Shown: positions 23,508 to 31,428 of the stretch, piece after piece
Position numbering within the stretch: the first letter of the stretch is position 1
Layout of the letters: the number at the start of each line of letters is the position of its first letter
NCBI GenBank assembly: GCA_003169845.1
Contig: PNAG01000015.1
Location: 1-34,017 of the forward strand
DNA: 34,017 nucleotides
From: Candidatus Dormiibacterota bacterium
GTDB lineage: Bacteria; Chloroflexota; Dormibacteria; Dormibacterales; Dormibacteraceae
Direction of reading: 5' to 3'
Program-made: the position numbers and the translations under genes
Notes under the pieces: generated by a model
The model's database searches: none
Told to the model about the DNA's origin: nothing
What the model saw: only the letters and a program-made list of their open reading frames with translations

Positions 23508-24405
23508 GCAGCTCCGCGGCGGTGTCCTCGGCGCGTGCGTCGACGATGAAGGCGCCGGCACCGATCTCAGAGCCGGCGAGGTACTTCAACTTGTCCCGGC
23601 TGCGGTTGGGCGGGTAGAACTCGAGGTGGAGGTGGTGGTGCCGGCCGCCGCGCCCGGGCGGTTTCTGGTGCATCGCCATGACGTATGGAAGCGGCCTGTT
23701 GAACAGGCGGTCGTACTTCTGCAGCAGGCCCTTGAGCGTTTGCGCGAAGGACTCGTCGTCCGCCTCATCGAGGTCGGCGAGCCCGCCGCGATGGGCGGTC
23801 GGCGCGAGGTGCACCTCGTAAGGCCAGCGCGCGAACGGCGGGACGAAGGCGATCCAGCGCTCGTCCCGGAGCACAGTCCTCTCTCCGCCCAACTCGCCTT
23901 CGATCACGTCGCAGTACAGGCACCGTCCCGTCTTCCGCATGTGCCGCGCCTCGGCGGCCAGCTCGCGCTGGACGATCGGGGGCACGAAGGGGTACGCATA
24001 GATCTGGCCGTGAGGATGGCTGAGCGTGACACCGATCGCCTCACCACGATTCTCGAAGACAAAGACGTAGCGCACGTTGGGCAACCGGCCGAGCTCGTTC
24101 GTGCGATCGCGCCAGACCTCGATCAGATCCTGGATGTGATCGACGGTCTGCTCACCGAGCGACGAATCGTGATCGGACGTGTAGCAGACGACCTCGCACC
24201 GTCCCTGCTCGCCGGTATAGGAAGGAAAGCGGTTTTCGAAGACCGCGATGTGATAGTCGGGCTCGGGGATCTCGGTCTCTTCCTTGCCGGGACGGGTCGG
24301 GCACAAAGGGCAGTGGTCGGCGGGCGGGTGATAGGTGCGGTCCTGCCGCCATGGGGCGACGGTGACCCACTCTTCGAGCAGGGGATGCCAGCGAAGCTCG
24401 CTCAC
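23497..24405 (-). CDS. galT: Galactose-1-phosphate uridylyltransferase
   Basis: 302 aa from GTG 24405. Exchanges UMP between UDP-glucose and galactose-1-phosphate in the Leloir pathway. Zn-site CPLC near residue 33, the catalytic SHPHGQIYAYPF motif (the second His carries UMP) and a C-terminal HHHLHLEF metal motif are all present. HIT-superfamily duplicated fold; slightly short compared with the 348-aa E. coli enzyme. It is the first gene of galT-galK-GH2; the region upstream contains a divergent structured RNA whose promoter may overlap that of galT. Confidence 0.94.
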   Translation of the reverse strand: MSELRWHPLLEEWVTVAPWRQDRTYHPPADHCPLCPTRPGKEETEIPEPDYHIAVFENRFPSYTGEQGRCEVVCYTSDHDSSLGEQTVDHIQDLIEVWRDRTNELGRLPNVRYVFVFENRGEAIGVTLSHPHGQIYAYPFVPPIVQRELAAEARHMRKTGRCLYCDVIEGELGGERTVLRDERWIAFVPPFARWPYEVHLAPTAHRGGLADLDEADDESFAQTLKGLLQKYDRLFNRPLPYVMAMHQKPPGRGGRHHHLHLEFYPPNRSRDKLKYLAGSEIGAGAFIVDARAEDTAAELRGI

Positions 24406-24490
24406 TAACTATTTGATTGCGCTGCGCGCGGCGCGTAATAGATCAGATATCGACCGTCGGGCTTCTGGACCACGCGCTTCTTCAGCCGCT

Positions 24491-24518
24491 TTGTTTTCAA
24501 GTGCTCGAAGAGTCTAGC
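24491..24518 (+). promoter_or_regulatory. Tentative promoter of the structured RNA
   Basis: TTGTTT (24491-24496), 16-bp spacer, TCTAGC (24513-24518). Both hexamers deviate from consensus; a TACACT at 24534-24539 is another -10 candidate without a good -35. Offered only because a plus-strand transcript is demanded by the terminator downstream. Confidence 0.2.
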
Positions 24519-24536
24519 CCGGCCCTCGGCTGGTAC

Positions 24537-24755
24537 ACTTCGGGACGAAGTTCAACGCCCGTGGGGCGAAGGAGGTGAGGCGGAAGCTTGGATAAACCGA
24601 ATCGTGGTGCCAACCGCCTCGTTTGCCAGCCGGGAGCTCGGGAGGACGTAAGCCTCTAGGGCTTCCATTCCGAATCCGGCTCCTGGAGTCGGAGGCGGGA
24701 AGCACTGCGAACGTCGACCGGCGAGGGCCTGGGTCTCCCAGGCCCTCGTCTTTTT
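24537..24755 (+). ncRNA. Unidentified structured RNA (leader or independent sRNA)
   Basis: About 220 nt with a chain of hairpins readable by eye. ACTTCG-gga-CGAAGT (24537-24551). CGCCC-gtg-GGGCG (24556-24568). A long arm GAGGCGG (24577-24583) with CCGCCTC (24614-24620), continued by TTGG/CCAA. A branched arm AGCCGG/CCGGCT (24628-24633/24676-24681), continued by TCGGGA/TTCCGA and AAGCC/GGCTT. Finally a perfect terminator. An alternative helix CCGGGAGC/GCTCCTGG (24630-24637/24679-24686) excludes the AGCCGG/CCGGCT pairing, so two folds are possible. I see no SRP, RNase P, tmRNA, 6S, 5S, T-box, SAM, TPP, cobalamin, glycine or c-di-GMP signature. It ends 19 bp before the thioesterase ATG, which fits either a riboswitch-like attenuator or a free small RNA. 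Confidence 0.65.
24722..24755 (+). terminator. Strong intrinsic terminator
   Basis: CGAGGGCCTGGG (24722-24733) and CCCAGGCCCTCG (24737-24748) form a perfect 12-bp stem with a TCT loop, followed by TC and five T (24751-24755). It is directional: no T-run follows on the minus strand. It is the clearest terminator in the window and lies just upstream of the thioesterase start. Confidence 0.92.
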
Positions 24756-24774
24756 ACTCGCTAGGATTTCTCGC

Positions 24775-25239
24775 ATGAGTCAAGACTTCTCGGCGCGGCT
24801 CAACGAGCGGCCGGAAGGATGGCCACAGGTGATGGGCATCACCATCACGAAAGCGACGGCGGACGAAGTTAGGGGCGAGCTGATAGTGGGGCCTCAGCAC
24901 CTGCAGCCGTACGGCGTGGTTCACGGTGGCGTTCACTGCGGGCTGATCGAGACCCTGGCATCGATCGGCGCGGCGTTGTTCGCATTGCCTCGCGGCCAAT
25001 CCGTCGTCGGCCTCGAGAACAGCACGAGCTTCGTGCGCGCGGTACGCGCGGGCGCCAAGCTGCACGCCGTTTCGACGCCGATCACCCGCGGCCGTAAGAC
25101 CCAGGTCTGGGAAGCGCGCGTCCTCGACGACAAGGAGCAGATTGTCGCCATGGGTCGTGTGCGGCTGCTTTGCCTGGACGCCGACCAGGAGCTCGCGGGC
25201 GAGCAGGTACGAGGACCACTGCACCCACCGGTCGAGTGA
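24775..25239 (+). CDS. PaaI-type hotdog-fold thioesterase
   Basis: 154 aa, ATG 24775. Single hotdog domain hydrolysing acyl-CoA thioesters. The active-site helix is visible in PYGVVHGGVHCGLIETLAS (HGG with a downstream Glu), followed by the strand GLENSTSFVRAVRAG and the typical VWEARVLDDKEQIVAMGRVRLL end. The substrate is not predictable. The ribosome site is weak (AGGA, about ten bases upstream), and a perfect terminator ends 19 bp before the ATG, so expression may depend on read-through of the structured RNA or on a promoter within this short gap. It converges with the next gene after 1 bp. Confidence 0.9.
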   Translation: MSQDFSARLNERPEGWPQVMGITITKATADEVRGELIVGPQHLQPYGVVHGGVHCGLIETLASIGAALFALPRGQSVVGLENSTSFVRAVRAGAKLHAVSTPITRGRKTQVWEARVLDDKEQIVAMGRVRLLCLDADQELAGEQVRGPLHPPVE

Positions 25240-25240
25240 C

Positions 25241-26782
25241 CTACCCGGTTGCGTAGCTGAAGATGATCTCGTCGATCAGGCGCTCGACCGGGGCGAGATC
25301 ATCTGTGAAAACCTGGCCGTGATATGGCGACACGCGTAGCCCACCGTCGGTCACCGCGCTCGTAGCGATTGCGCTCGCGAGCGGAGAGTTGATGAGTCCC
25401 AGGTTGTGCTGGATGTCGGCGATGGTGGTCGGCTCGGTCGACCCGTAGACCATCGTGTTCGTGAAGTCGGGGACGTCGACCAGGAACACGCTCGGATAGA
25501 CGGCCGCCATCGTACTGGCGATCGCATCCACGAGCCGGTAGTCCGTCGTGGTCCTTCCGACATTGACCACCACCGCGCCGCCGGGGTTCAGGTGATCACG
25601 CACTGAGCTGAAGAACTCACGCGTGGTGAGATGAAACGGGATGTAGGGCTGCTGGTATGCATCCAGAGCCATCACGTCGTACTTGCCCGCCTGCGTGTCG
25701 AGCCAGTACCGCGCGTCCGCGACCACCGGGTGGACGTTGGGCGCGGCGAGATGGAAATAGCGGTACGCGACGTCGAGGATGGCAGGATCGATCTCCACCC
25801 CGGTGACCTGGACCTGGTCGCCGAAGGCCGCCGTGTACTCGCGCGCGGCGGTTCCACCGGCAAGGCCGAGAATGGCCACGCTCTTGGGCTTCGGTTCCGT
25901 CGCCTGCGCGGGGCGGAATGAGTCCGCGATGACCATGTAGTCCCAGGGGCCGCCCGTGAGAAGTTGCTTCGAGTCGTAGATGGAGTGGATCGCCTGCCCC
26001 TCGTTGAGGATGAGCTCGGTTTTCGTGCCGTCCTGGACGACCTGGATGTAGTTGTAGGCGGACTCCTTCTCGTAGAGGAGCGACCCCACCTGCGGCGGCT
26101 TGATCCCCGCCGGGAGAAGCACCCACGCGAGGATGACCGCGAGGCCGAACGCGGCGTACAGGCGCCGCCGCGGCCAGAGTCCCACGACCGAGATCACGAC
26201 CAGCGCGAGACCGAAACCCACGAGCGTGGGCCTGGTGCCGTACGTGGGGATGAACCAGAAGACCGGCAGAAAGGTGCCGAGGATGCTGCCCGCCGTCGAC
26301 AGCGCGTACACGCGACCTGCGGTGTTGCCGCCGGTCTCGACGTCCTTGAGGAGGAGCCGGATCGCGAATGGGCTGACGCAGCCGAGCAGGATGACGGGGA
26401 TCGCAAACAGCAGCACCACCGCGAGCAACGTCCCGGCGACGAGGCCGACGCTCAACTCTTTGAACCCCTGTTGCGAGATGAGCAGGATCGGATAGCTGAC
26501 GAGCGGAATGAGCCCGATCCACAACCCGGCCCACGCGGTGATCTGATACAGCACCTCGTCGCGAGGGTGGCGGTCGGCGAGCCGTCCTCCGATAACGTAG
26601 CCGGCGGAAAGATAGATGAGGACCAGGCCGATGAGGACGCCCCACACGTACAGGCTCGTGCCGAAGTAAGGGGCCAGGAGTCGTGACGCTCCGAACTCCA
26701 CTCCGAGCGAGGTCATGCCGGACACGAACACGATCGGAAGCAGCAGCCGGCGCGACCAGGGGAGGGGTCCCCGCGAACTCAC
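25241..26782 (-). CDS. Membrane-fused spermidine synthase-like protein
   Basis: 513 aa from GTG 26782. The N-terminal half (about 10-225) has seven or eight membrane helices, beginning LPIVFVSGMTSLGVEFGASRLLAPYFG as in the fused MFS/spermidine-synthase group. The C-terminal half is a Rossmann methyltransferase/aminopropyltransferase-like domain. It shows AILGLAGGTAAREYTAAFG (cofactor loop, Ala for one Gly), VEIDPAILDVAYRYF, VVADARYWL and MALDAYQQPYIPFHLTTREFF. True polyamine synthesis is uncertain for such fusions. It is the last gene of a five-gene minus-strand run, 55 bp after the DnaJ-like gene. Confidence 0.88.
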   Translation of the reverse strand: MSSRGPLPWSRRLLLPIVFVSGMTSLGVEFGASRLLAPYFGTSLYVWGVLIGLVLIYLSAGYVIGGRLADRHPRDEVLYQITAWAGLWIGLIPLVSYPILLISQQGFKELSVGLVAGTLLAVVLLFAIPVILLGCVSPFAIRLLLKDVETGGNTAGRVYALSTAGSILGTFLPVFWFIPTYGTRPTLVGFGLALVVISVVGLWPRRRLYAAFGLAVILAWVLLPAGIKPPQVGSLLYEKESAYNYIQVVQDGTKTELILNEGQAIHSIYDSKQLLTGGPWDYMVIADSFRPAQATEPKPKSVAILGLAGGTAAREYTAAFGDQVQVTGVEIDPAILDVAYRYFHLAAPNVHPVVADARYWLDTQAGKYDVMALDAYQQPYIPFHLTTREFFSSVRDHLNPGGAVVVNVGRTTTDYRLVDAIASTMAAVYPSVFLVDVPDFTNTMVYGSTEPTTIADIQHNLGLINSPLASAIATSAVTDGGLRVSPYHGQVFTDDLAPVERLIDEIIFSYATG

Positions 26783-26837
26783 GGCGAAGCCTCTGAGTTC
26801 GTGGGGTTTGGCGTGGGCAAGGCGCCCTAGAGATTAA

Positions 26838-27722
26838 CTACTCGCCGATCGGTTGCTCAGCCGCCCACTTGCGTGTGCGCTCATCCATGGGCACCGGCAG
26901 CTGCACGCGGACCTCCGCATAAAGGTCGCCCGGAGGCCCGCCTTTGGGATCGGGCAGGCCAAGCCCGCGGAGGCGGATCTTCGTTCCGTTCTGCGTCTCG
27001 GGCGGCACCTTGAACTGCACCTGTCCGCCCTTCAGCGACGGCGCCGCGACCTCGCCCCCGCGGAGCGCAACGTGCAGTGGAACGGGAACCATCACCCGCA
27101 GGTCCTTGCCCTCGCGGGTGAACGCCGGGTCGGGCGCCACCTGGACTCTTGCGCGCAGGCCGGGCACGCGCAGCACCGTGCCTTCTTTCACGCCGGCGGG
27201 AACTTTGACCTCCACGCGGCGACCACCCGGCAGCTCGACGGTGCGGCTCGTACCTCGATAGATCTCCGGCAGGCTGACCGTGATCGGCGCCTCGACGTCG
27301 ACCGGCTGCTGCCGGGCGCGCCCGCGACCAGCCCCGAACATCGACCCGAAGATGTCTCCGAATCCTCCCTCACCGCCGAAGAGGTCCTCCATCTCACCCG
27401 GGGTCACCGTGCGGTACTGCACGCTCGGACCCGCGTCGGGGCGAAACCCGCCCGACCCACCGCGCGTACCAGGTTGAACCCCGGCGGCCTGGGCGGCCGC
27501 CCAGTCGGGGCCGAACTGGTCGTAGAGCTTTCGCTTCTTGGCGTCGGCCAGGACCTCGTGGGCCTCGGACACCTCCTTGAAGCGCGCCTCGGCCTGCTTG
27601 TCCCCGGCGTTCAAGTCGGGATGGTGCTTCCGCGCGAGCTTCCGGAAGGCAGTCGAGATCTCCTTCTGGTTCGCCGTTCGCGGAACCCCGAGCACCTCGT
27701 AGTAGTCCTTGACCTTAGGCAT
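26838..27722 (-). CDS. DnaJ-like co-chaperone without zinc finger (CbpA type)
   Basis: 294 aa from ATG 27722, overlapping the end of the GNAT gene by 8 bp. The J domain (1-70) has HPD in RKHHPDLNAG and the YDQFG end. A Gly/Phe-rich linker (FGGEGGFGDIFGSMFG) follows, then two beta-sandwich client-binding domains (ITVSLPEIYRGTSRTVELPGGRRVEVKVPAGVKEG and the later GGPPGDLYAEVRV). The CXXCXGXG zinc repeats of DnaJ type I are absent, so this is a type II/CbpA-like J protein that would stimulate DnaK. Neither dnaK nor grpE is nearby. Confidence 0.93.
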   Translation of the reverse strand: MPKVKDYYEVLGVPRTANQKEISTAFRKLARKHHPDLNAGDKQAEARFKEVSEAHEVLADAKKRKLYDQFGPDWAAAQAAGVQPGTRGGSGGFRPDAGPSVQYRTVTPGEMEDLFGGEGGFGDIFGSMFGAGRGRARQQPVDVEAPITVSLPEIYRGTSRTVELPGGRRVEVKVPAGVKEGTVLRVPGLRARVQVAPDPAFTREGKDLRVMVPVPLHVALRGGEVAAPSLKGGQVQFKVPPETQNGTKIRLRGLGLPDPKGGPPGDLYAEVRVQLPVPMDERTRKWAAEQPIGE

Positions 27723-28692
27723 CCTGTCTCTTAGTTACCCGTTTGTGGTGCTCGACAAATCCAGGCCGCCGCTGGTATCCGAGAGTCTCATTGATGTGCA
27801 GGATGGGCGCGTTCTCCCCGTCATTGGCCGTGCCGACGACCGGCACGCCAAGCTCGATCGCCTGAGCCAGCGTCTGGAGCTTGATCGCGCGCGCCAGGCC
27901 GCGGCCCCGATATTCCGGATCTGTGCACGTGTAGCCGGTCCATACCGGCCCACGCACCGGCGGAAACTTTAGATAGGACATCGCAACGGGGCGGTCGCCG
28001 TCGAGCGCAATCCAGAATCGGTCGTGCGGCCGGTCTGGCGCGACGATTCGTTTCTCGAAGTCGTCGAACGCCTCGCGAACGATGGTCAGGGTATGTGGGA
28101 CGTCCTCCACCGTCCGCTCGTTCAGCTCGTGGAGCTTTCTGATGCGATCGGGATCATGCCAACCGGCAAGTGTCGTCCACTCAATACCGGCCGCGGCCAT
28201 CCGGTCGCGCGCTTCCGCCGCCTCGCCGGCGAGGCGCGGCCCGTGCGCCTTCAAGTCCAGCTCCCATACCCTCTCAATGCGCTCGCGCCGGTAGGCCAGC
28301 GCGTCTAGGGCCCCGAGCATCTCGGCCTCATCCTCAGCGCAATAGGCCATCAGAAGGCGCGATCGCTCGGCCTCGGCCCGGTCTCCGATCCAGGTGAACA
28401 TTTCGATCAGCACGTCGCGCTCGAGCGCTGAGCGCTCGAGCCAGACCTCAACCTCGCAGTGGCCGTCCTCGACCTCGTTCCACGGACCGTGGACCCAGCC
28501 CAGGAACGCGACCGGCTTGCCGTTCATCTCCGCAATGAACCGGCCATAGAGAAATCCGCGCCTCGGCTGCTCCCAGCGCAAGCGAGTCGTCACAGGGTCT
28601 TGCGCCAGCGCCGGGTACGACGCGGTCATGAGGTCCGCTGCCAGCTCCGCATCGTCGAGCTCGGCCGGACGGTAGGTGACCTTGGCCATCAC
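27715..28692 (-). CDS. Tandem GNAT acetyltransferase
   Basis: 325 aa, ATG 28692 or 28689. Two GNAT folds in one chain: residues about 1-150 (degenerate acetyl-CoA site) and about 165-315 with a clear motif A/B region (GYTCTDPEYRGRGLARAIKL, then NETLGYQRRPGF). The R-G-x-G-L-A pyrophosphate loop is intact only in the C-terminal half. This architecture matches mycothiol synthase (MshD) and several aminoglycoside/small-molecule acetyltransferases. Given the MshC-like ligase at the other end of the window, MshD is worth testing, but I see no decisive MshD motif. It overlaps the DnaJ-like start by 8 bp. Confidence 0.85.
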   Translation of the reverse strand: MMAKVTYRPAELDDAELAADLMTASYPALAQDPVTTRLRWEQPRRGFLYGRFIAEMNGKPVAFLGWVHGPWNEVEDGHCEVEVWLERSALERDVLIEMFTWIGDRAEAERSRLLMAYCAEDEAEMLGALDALAYRRERIERVWELDLKAHGPRLAGEAAEARDRMAAAGIEWTTLAGWHDPDRIRKLHELNERTVEDVPHTLTIVREAFDDFEKRIVAPDRPHDRFWIALDGDRPVAMSYLKFPPVRGPVWTGYTCTDPEYRGRGLARAIKLQTLAQAIELGVPVVGTANDGENAPILHINETLGYQRRPGFVEHHKRVTKRQDA

Positions 28693-28704
28693 GTGAATGT
28701 AGGG

Positions 28705-29328
28705 CTAGAGCACCACGACGCGCGGCACGATGCCCGAAGCACTGACCTCGAGGATGCCGACCGACGGATTCATATACCGGCGCAGGTGGCACGCCACCTG
28801 CAGCCAGCACCATTCGAACCAGCCAGGATTTTGGGTCAGGCGATGCTTCGCCGTGGCGGGGCTCCACTGGTAAACACCCCCGGGGTTGAAGAGCAACACG
28901 CCGTCGATGATCTCGACCCTGGCACGGTGCGTGTGGCCGTACACGATGGCATGGGCGTAAGGAAAGCGGCGCCTGAGCGCCCGCGGCAGCCCGCGATGCG
29001 GCCGGAAGTAGCCGAGGCTCAAAGTCCATATGAGGGTGTTGGGCTCCTCGAGCCACCGGCTGCGCTGGCCGTGTACGACGACGATTCGCTTTCCCTCCAC
29101 CGTGAGCTCGCGCGACGCCGGCAGGTTGTCGAGAGACCGGTCGTGATCGCCCTTCACAGCCTCCACCGGCGCCAGGCGACGCAGCGCGGCGAGGGTCTCC
29201 TCCGCGTCGACGTCGCCGGCATGGACTATGAGGTCGACTCCGCTGAGGACCTCGAACAGGCGGTCGGGCAGACGCTCGAGAAACTCGGGGCAGTGCGTGT
29301 CCGCGACGACGCCGATGCGCGTTGTCAT
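28705..29328 (-). CDS. YfcE/MJ0936-type metallophosphoesterase
   Basis: 207 aa from ATG 29328. Calcineurin-like phosphodiesterase core with all metal motifs: VADTH (D10, H12), HAGDVD, KGDHD, VVHGQ and YGHTHRA. Bimetallic enzymes of this group hydrolyse cyclic or linear phosphodiesters in vitro; the natural substrate is unknown. It sits between the MFS gene (26 bp) and the tandem GNAT gene (12 bp). Confidence 0.92.
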   Translation of the reverse strand: MTTRIGVVADTHCPEFLERLPDRLFEVLSGVDLIVHAGDVDAEETLAALRRLAPVEAVKGDHDRSLDNLPASRELTVEGKRIVVVHGQRSRWLEEPNTLIWTLSLGYFRPHRGLPRALRRRFPYAHAIVYGHTHRARVEIIDGVLLFNPGGVYQWSPATAKHRLTQNPGWFEWCWLQVACHLRRYMNPSVGILEVSASGIVPRVVVL

Positions 29329-29353
29329 GTCGACCGCCCCGCATTGCGGGTCG

Positions 29354-30574
29354 TCATGCGAGCCGCCCGACCTTCCGTTCGCGAGGCATCGTCAGCAGGA
29401 CCACCAGCGGAGCCAGGCTGAGCACGGCCGCGACCCCGAACACGACAGGCTGGCCGGCACCGAACGCTGCGGCGCCGATGACAGGCCCGATGACGCCTCC
29501 GATGTAGAAGGGAAACAGGATCTGGCCGAGGACCGCGCCTCGTCTCTCGGGGCTGACGGTTGCGGCCATGACGGCCATGCTCGCTGTCAGCATGGCCGCG
29601 GCGAAGACGCCGTTGGCGAACAGGCCGGCCGCGAACAGCGCGATGTTGTGGCTGAAACCCACGATCGCCAGCGCCAGAGAGGCGCCCACCGATGTGAGGC
29701 TGAGCACCAGCACGTGGCCGAACCTCTGCATGACCAAACCCCACAGCGGCGAGGCGATCGCCTGGCCGAGCCCGACCGCCGACAGCACGACACCCACAGC
29801 GGTGACCGTGTCGCCCGGGGCCAGTCGTGCGATGTAGATCGGCGCGTAAGGCAGAATCGTCCAGAGCCCGATCTGGGTGACGGCTGTGGCCAGAAACAGC
29901 CGCCAGACCAGGGGCTTGCTCGCGATCTCATGCACCGCGCCGCGCAGCAGGCTGACGACGCGAAGGTCGGCCGGCCGGGCGTGGTCGTCCTCCCGCATGA
30001 CCACGGTGAGCAGGACGGCCATGAGCGCGGACAGCGCGGCGTCGAACAGAAGCATTCCTTTGACGTCGACCAGGTGAACGAGAAGGGCGCCAAGGATCGG
30101 TCCCACCGCGCGGCCGGCAGGCGAGCCCGCGCCCACGATGCCGACCGCCAGCGCCAGCCGCTGCTTGGGCGTCGTCGAGGCCTGGACCGCGAGCATCACT
30201 CCCGTGTTTCCGAGGATGAATCCGTTGAGGGAGCGGAAGGCCAGGGCCATCCACGGGCCCGTCGAAAGTGCCCAGCCGGTGAAGATCACCGCCTCGAGGG
30301 CGGCGCTGCGCACGATCACGAGCTTGCGGCTGTAGCGGTCGGCAAGGACACCCCAGAACGGAGCCAACGGCAGGGCGAGGATCCATCCGAGGCTGGACAT
30401 GCCGGCGATCCAGCCCGGCACCTGCGAGGCCGGCACGTGGAGCTCTCGAAGGTACAGAGGCGTGTAGGCGGTGAGCTGGTTCCACGACATGCTCTCGACG
30501 CAGGTGGTGGCGGCGAAGAGAACGGCGATCACGGCCCAGCCGGTCGCCGCTGACTTGTGGGAGGTGGCCTGCAT
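29354..30574 (-). CDS. MFS transporter
   Basis: 406 aa from ATG 30574, about twelve membrane helices. The loop 2-3 signature GVLADRYSRK is present and the central loop (about 193-215) is charged (MREDDHARPADLR), separating the two six-helix halves. Drug or sugar efflux types are most similar in general appearance; the substrate cannot be assigned. It is the first gene of a minus-strand run and diverges from the DUF4097-like gene across an AT-rich 89-bp promoter region. Confidence 0.9.
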   Translation of the reverse strand: MQATSHKSAATGWAVIAVLFAATTCVESMSWNQLTAYTPLYLRELHVPASQVPGWIAGMSSLGWILALPLAPFWGVLADRYSRKLVIVRSAALEAVIFTGWALSTGPWMALAFRSLNGFILGNTGVMLAVQASTTPKQRLALAVGIVGAGSPAGRAVGPILGALLVHLVDVKGMLLFDAALSALMAVLLTVVMREDDHARPADLRVVSLLRGAVHEIASKPLVWRLFLATAVTQIGLWTILPYAPIYIARLAPGDTVTAVGVVLSAVGLGQAIASPLWGLVMQRFGHVLVLSLTSVGASLALAIVGFSHNIALFAAGLFANGVFAAAMLTASMAVMAATVSPERRGAVLGQILFPFYIGGVIGPVIGAAAFGAGQPVVFGVAAVLSLAPLVVLLTMPRERKVGRLA

Positions 30575-30626
30575 CGCTGGCTAAAAGCTTATCCGGCGCC
30601 GAAAACTGCGTGTTTTGATCTTTAAA

Positions 30627-30656
30627 TTGACAAATTGGCAAGTCTAGATGTCTAAT
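30627..30656 (+). promoter_or_regulatory. Strong sigma-A-like promoter giving a nearly leaderless mRNA
   Basis: TTGACA (30627-30632, perfect), 18-bp spacer, TCTAAT (30651-30656, one mismatch), in the most AT-rich stretch of the window. The last base of the -10 is only 8 nt before the GTG at 30664, so transcription should begin on or within a base or two of the start codon. Confidence 0.75.
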
Positions 30657-30663
30657 TAGGCGT

Positions 30664-31428
30664 GTGAAAGATCTTCAACGCGAAATCTTGAGCCAGGTTG
30701 CCGGCGGCAGGCTGTCTGCCGAGGAAGGCGCCGCCCGCCTGGAGGCACTCGAAACCGAACCCACCGTTCCCTCTCCGTCGCGCCCGGTACCCGCCTCCGA
30801 TCCAGGGGCCGGCGTCAAGCAGGTCCGGGTTGTCGCTCGACTGGGAAACACCGAGATCATCGGTGACCCAAGCGTGAGCTACGCGGTCGCCGAAGGGCCA
30901 CACAAGGCGCGCCAGGAAGGTGACACGATGATCATTGAGCAGTCGCCTCTGGACGACGAAGCCAGCTTCGAGTTCAGCCACCCGCAAGGCCGGTTCAGAA
31001 TCCCCCGTGTCGACATCGGCGGCAAGCTGACCGTCCGCATGAACCCGGCGCTGCCGGTGACGGCCAAGACCCAGGCGGGCAACCTTCGCATCAGCGGAGT
31101 GAAGGGTGACGTCGCGGCCGAAGTCCAGGCTGGCAATTGCGACATCGCCGGGTTTCGGGGACCGATGAACCTCAAGGTGACGGCCGGAAACGTCACCGCA
31201 AGGGGCCGCCTCGACAGCGGCGCGAGCACGATCCGCTGCCAGATGGGAGAGGTACGTGTCGTGCTCGACAAGACCTCCAGTGTCCGCATCAGAGCGCGCA
31301 CCACGATGGGCGAGATCTCGTTTGAAAACGTGGAGCCGGCCGGCAAGAGCGAGTTGACCATCGGGTCGGGCACGGGAACCCTCGACTGCGACTGCACGAT
31401 GGGCACCATCCGGATCGCGGTCGAATAG
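30664..31428 (+). CDS. DUF4097-like beta-repeat protein with N-terminal SHOCT-like helix
   Basis: 254 aa from GTG 30664; no Shine-Dalgarno can exist because the promoter -10 ends 8 bp upstream. Residues 3-30 (DLQREILSQVAGGRLSAEEGAARLEAL) form a short SHOCT-like helical motif seen at the ends of regulatory and membrane-stress proteins. After a Pro/Ser linker, residues about 50-254 are repetitive short beta strands with regular Gly turns (VTAKTQAGNLRISGVKG, AEVQAGNCDIAGFRG, VTAGNVTARGRL), as in DUF4097/adhesin-like beta-helices. No signal peptide. It directly abuts the DUF2089-like gene (TAGATG). Confidence 0.8.
   Translation: MKDLQREILSQVAGGRLSAEEGAARLEALETEPTVPSPSRPVPASDPGAGVKQVRVVARLGNTEIIGDPSVSYAVAEGPHKARQEGDTMIIEQSPLDDEASFEFSHPQGRFRIPRVDIGGKLTVRMNPALPVTAKTQAGNLRISGVKGDVAAEVQAGNCDIAGFRGPMNLKVTAGNVTARGRLDSGASTIRCQMGEVRVVLDKTSSVRIRARTTMGEISFENVEPAGKSELTIGSGTGTLDCDCTMGTIRIAVE

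Noticed and set aside
24537..24755. SRP RNA, RNase P, tmRNA, T-box or SAM riboswitch at the structured RNA
   Set aside because: Checked by eye for the SRP GGAAGCAGC-type loop, the RNase P GAGGAAAGTCC core, the tmRNA tail, the T-box GGTGG-ACCGCG element and the SAM-I GGCAACC core; partial look-alikes (for example GGTGCCAACC) lack the rest of the consensus.
29228..30553. 441-aa plus-strand frame opposite the MFS gene
   Set aside because: His/Asp/Arg-rich translation typical of antisense to membrane helices.
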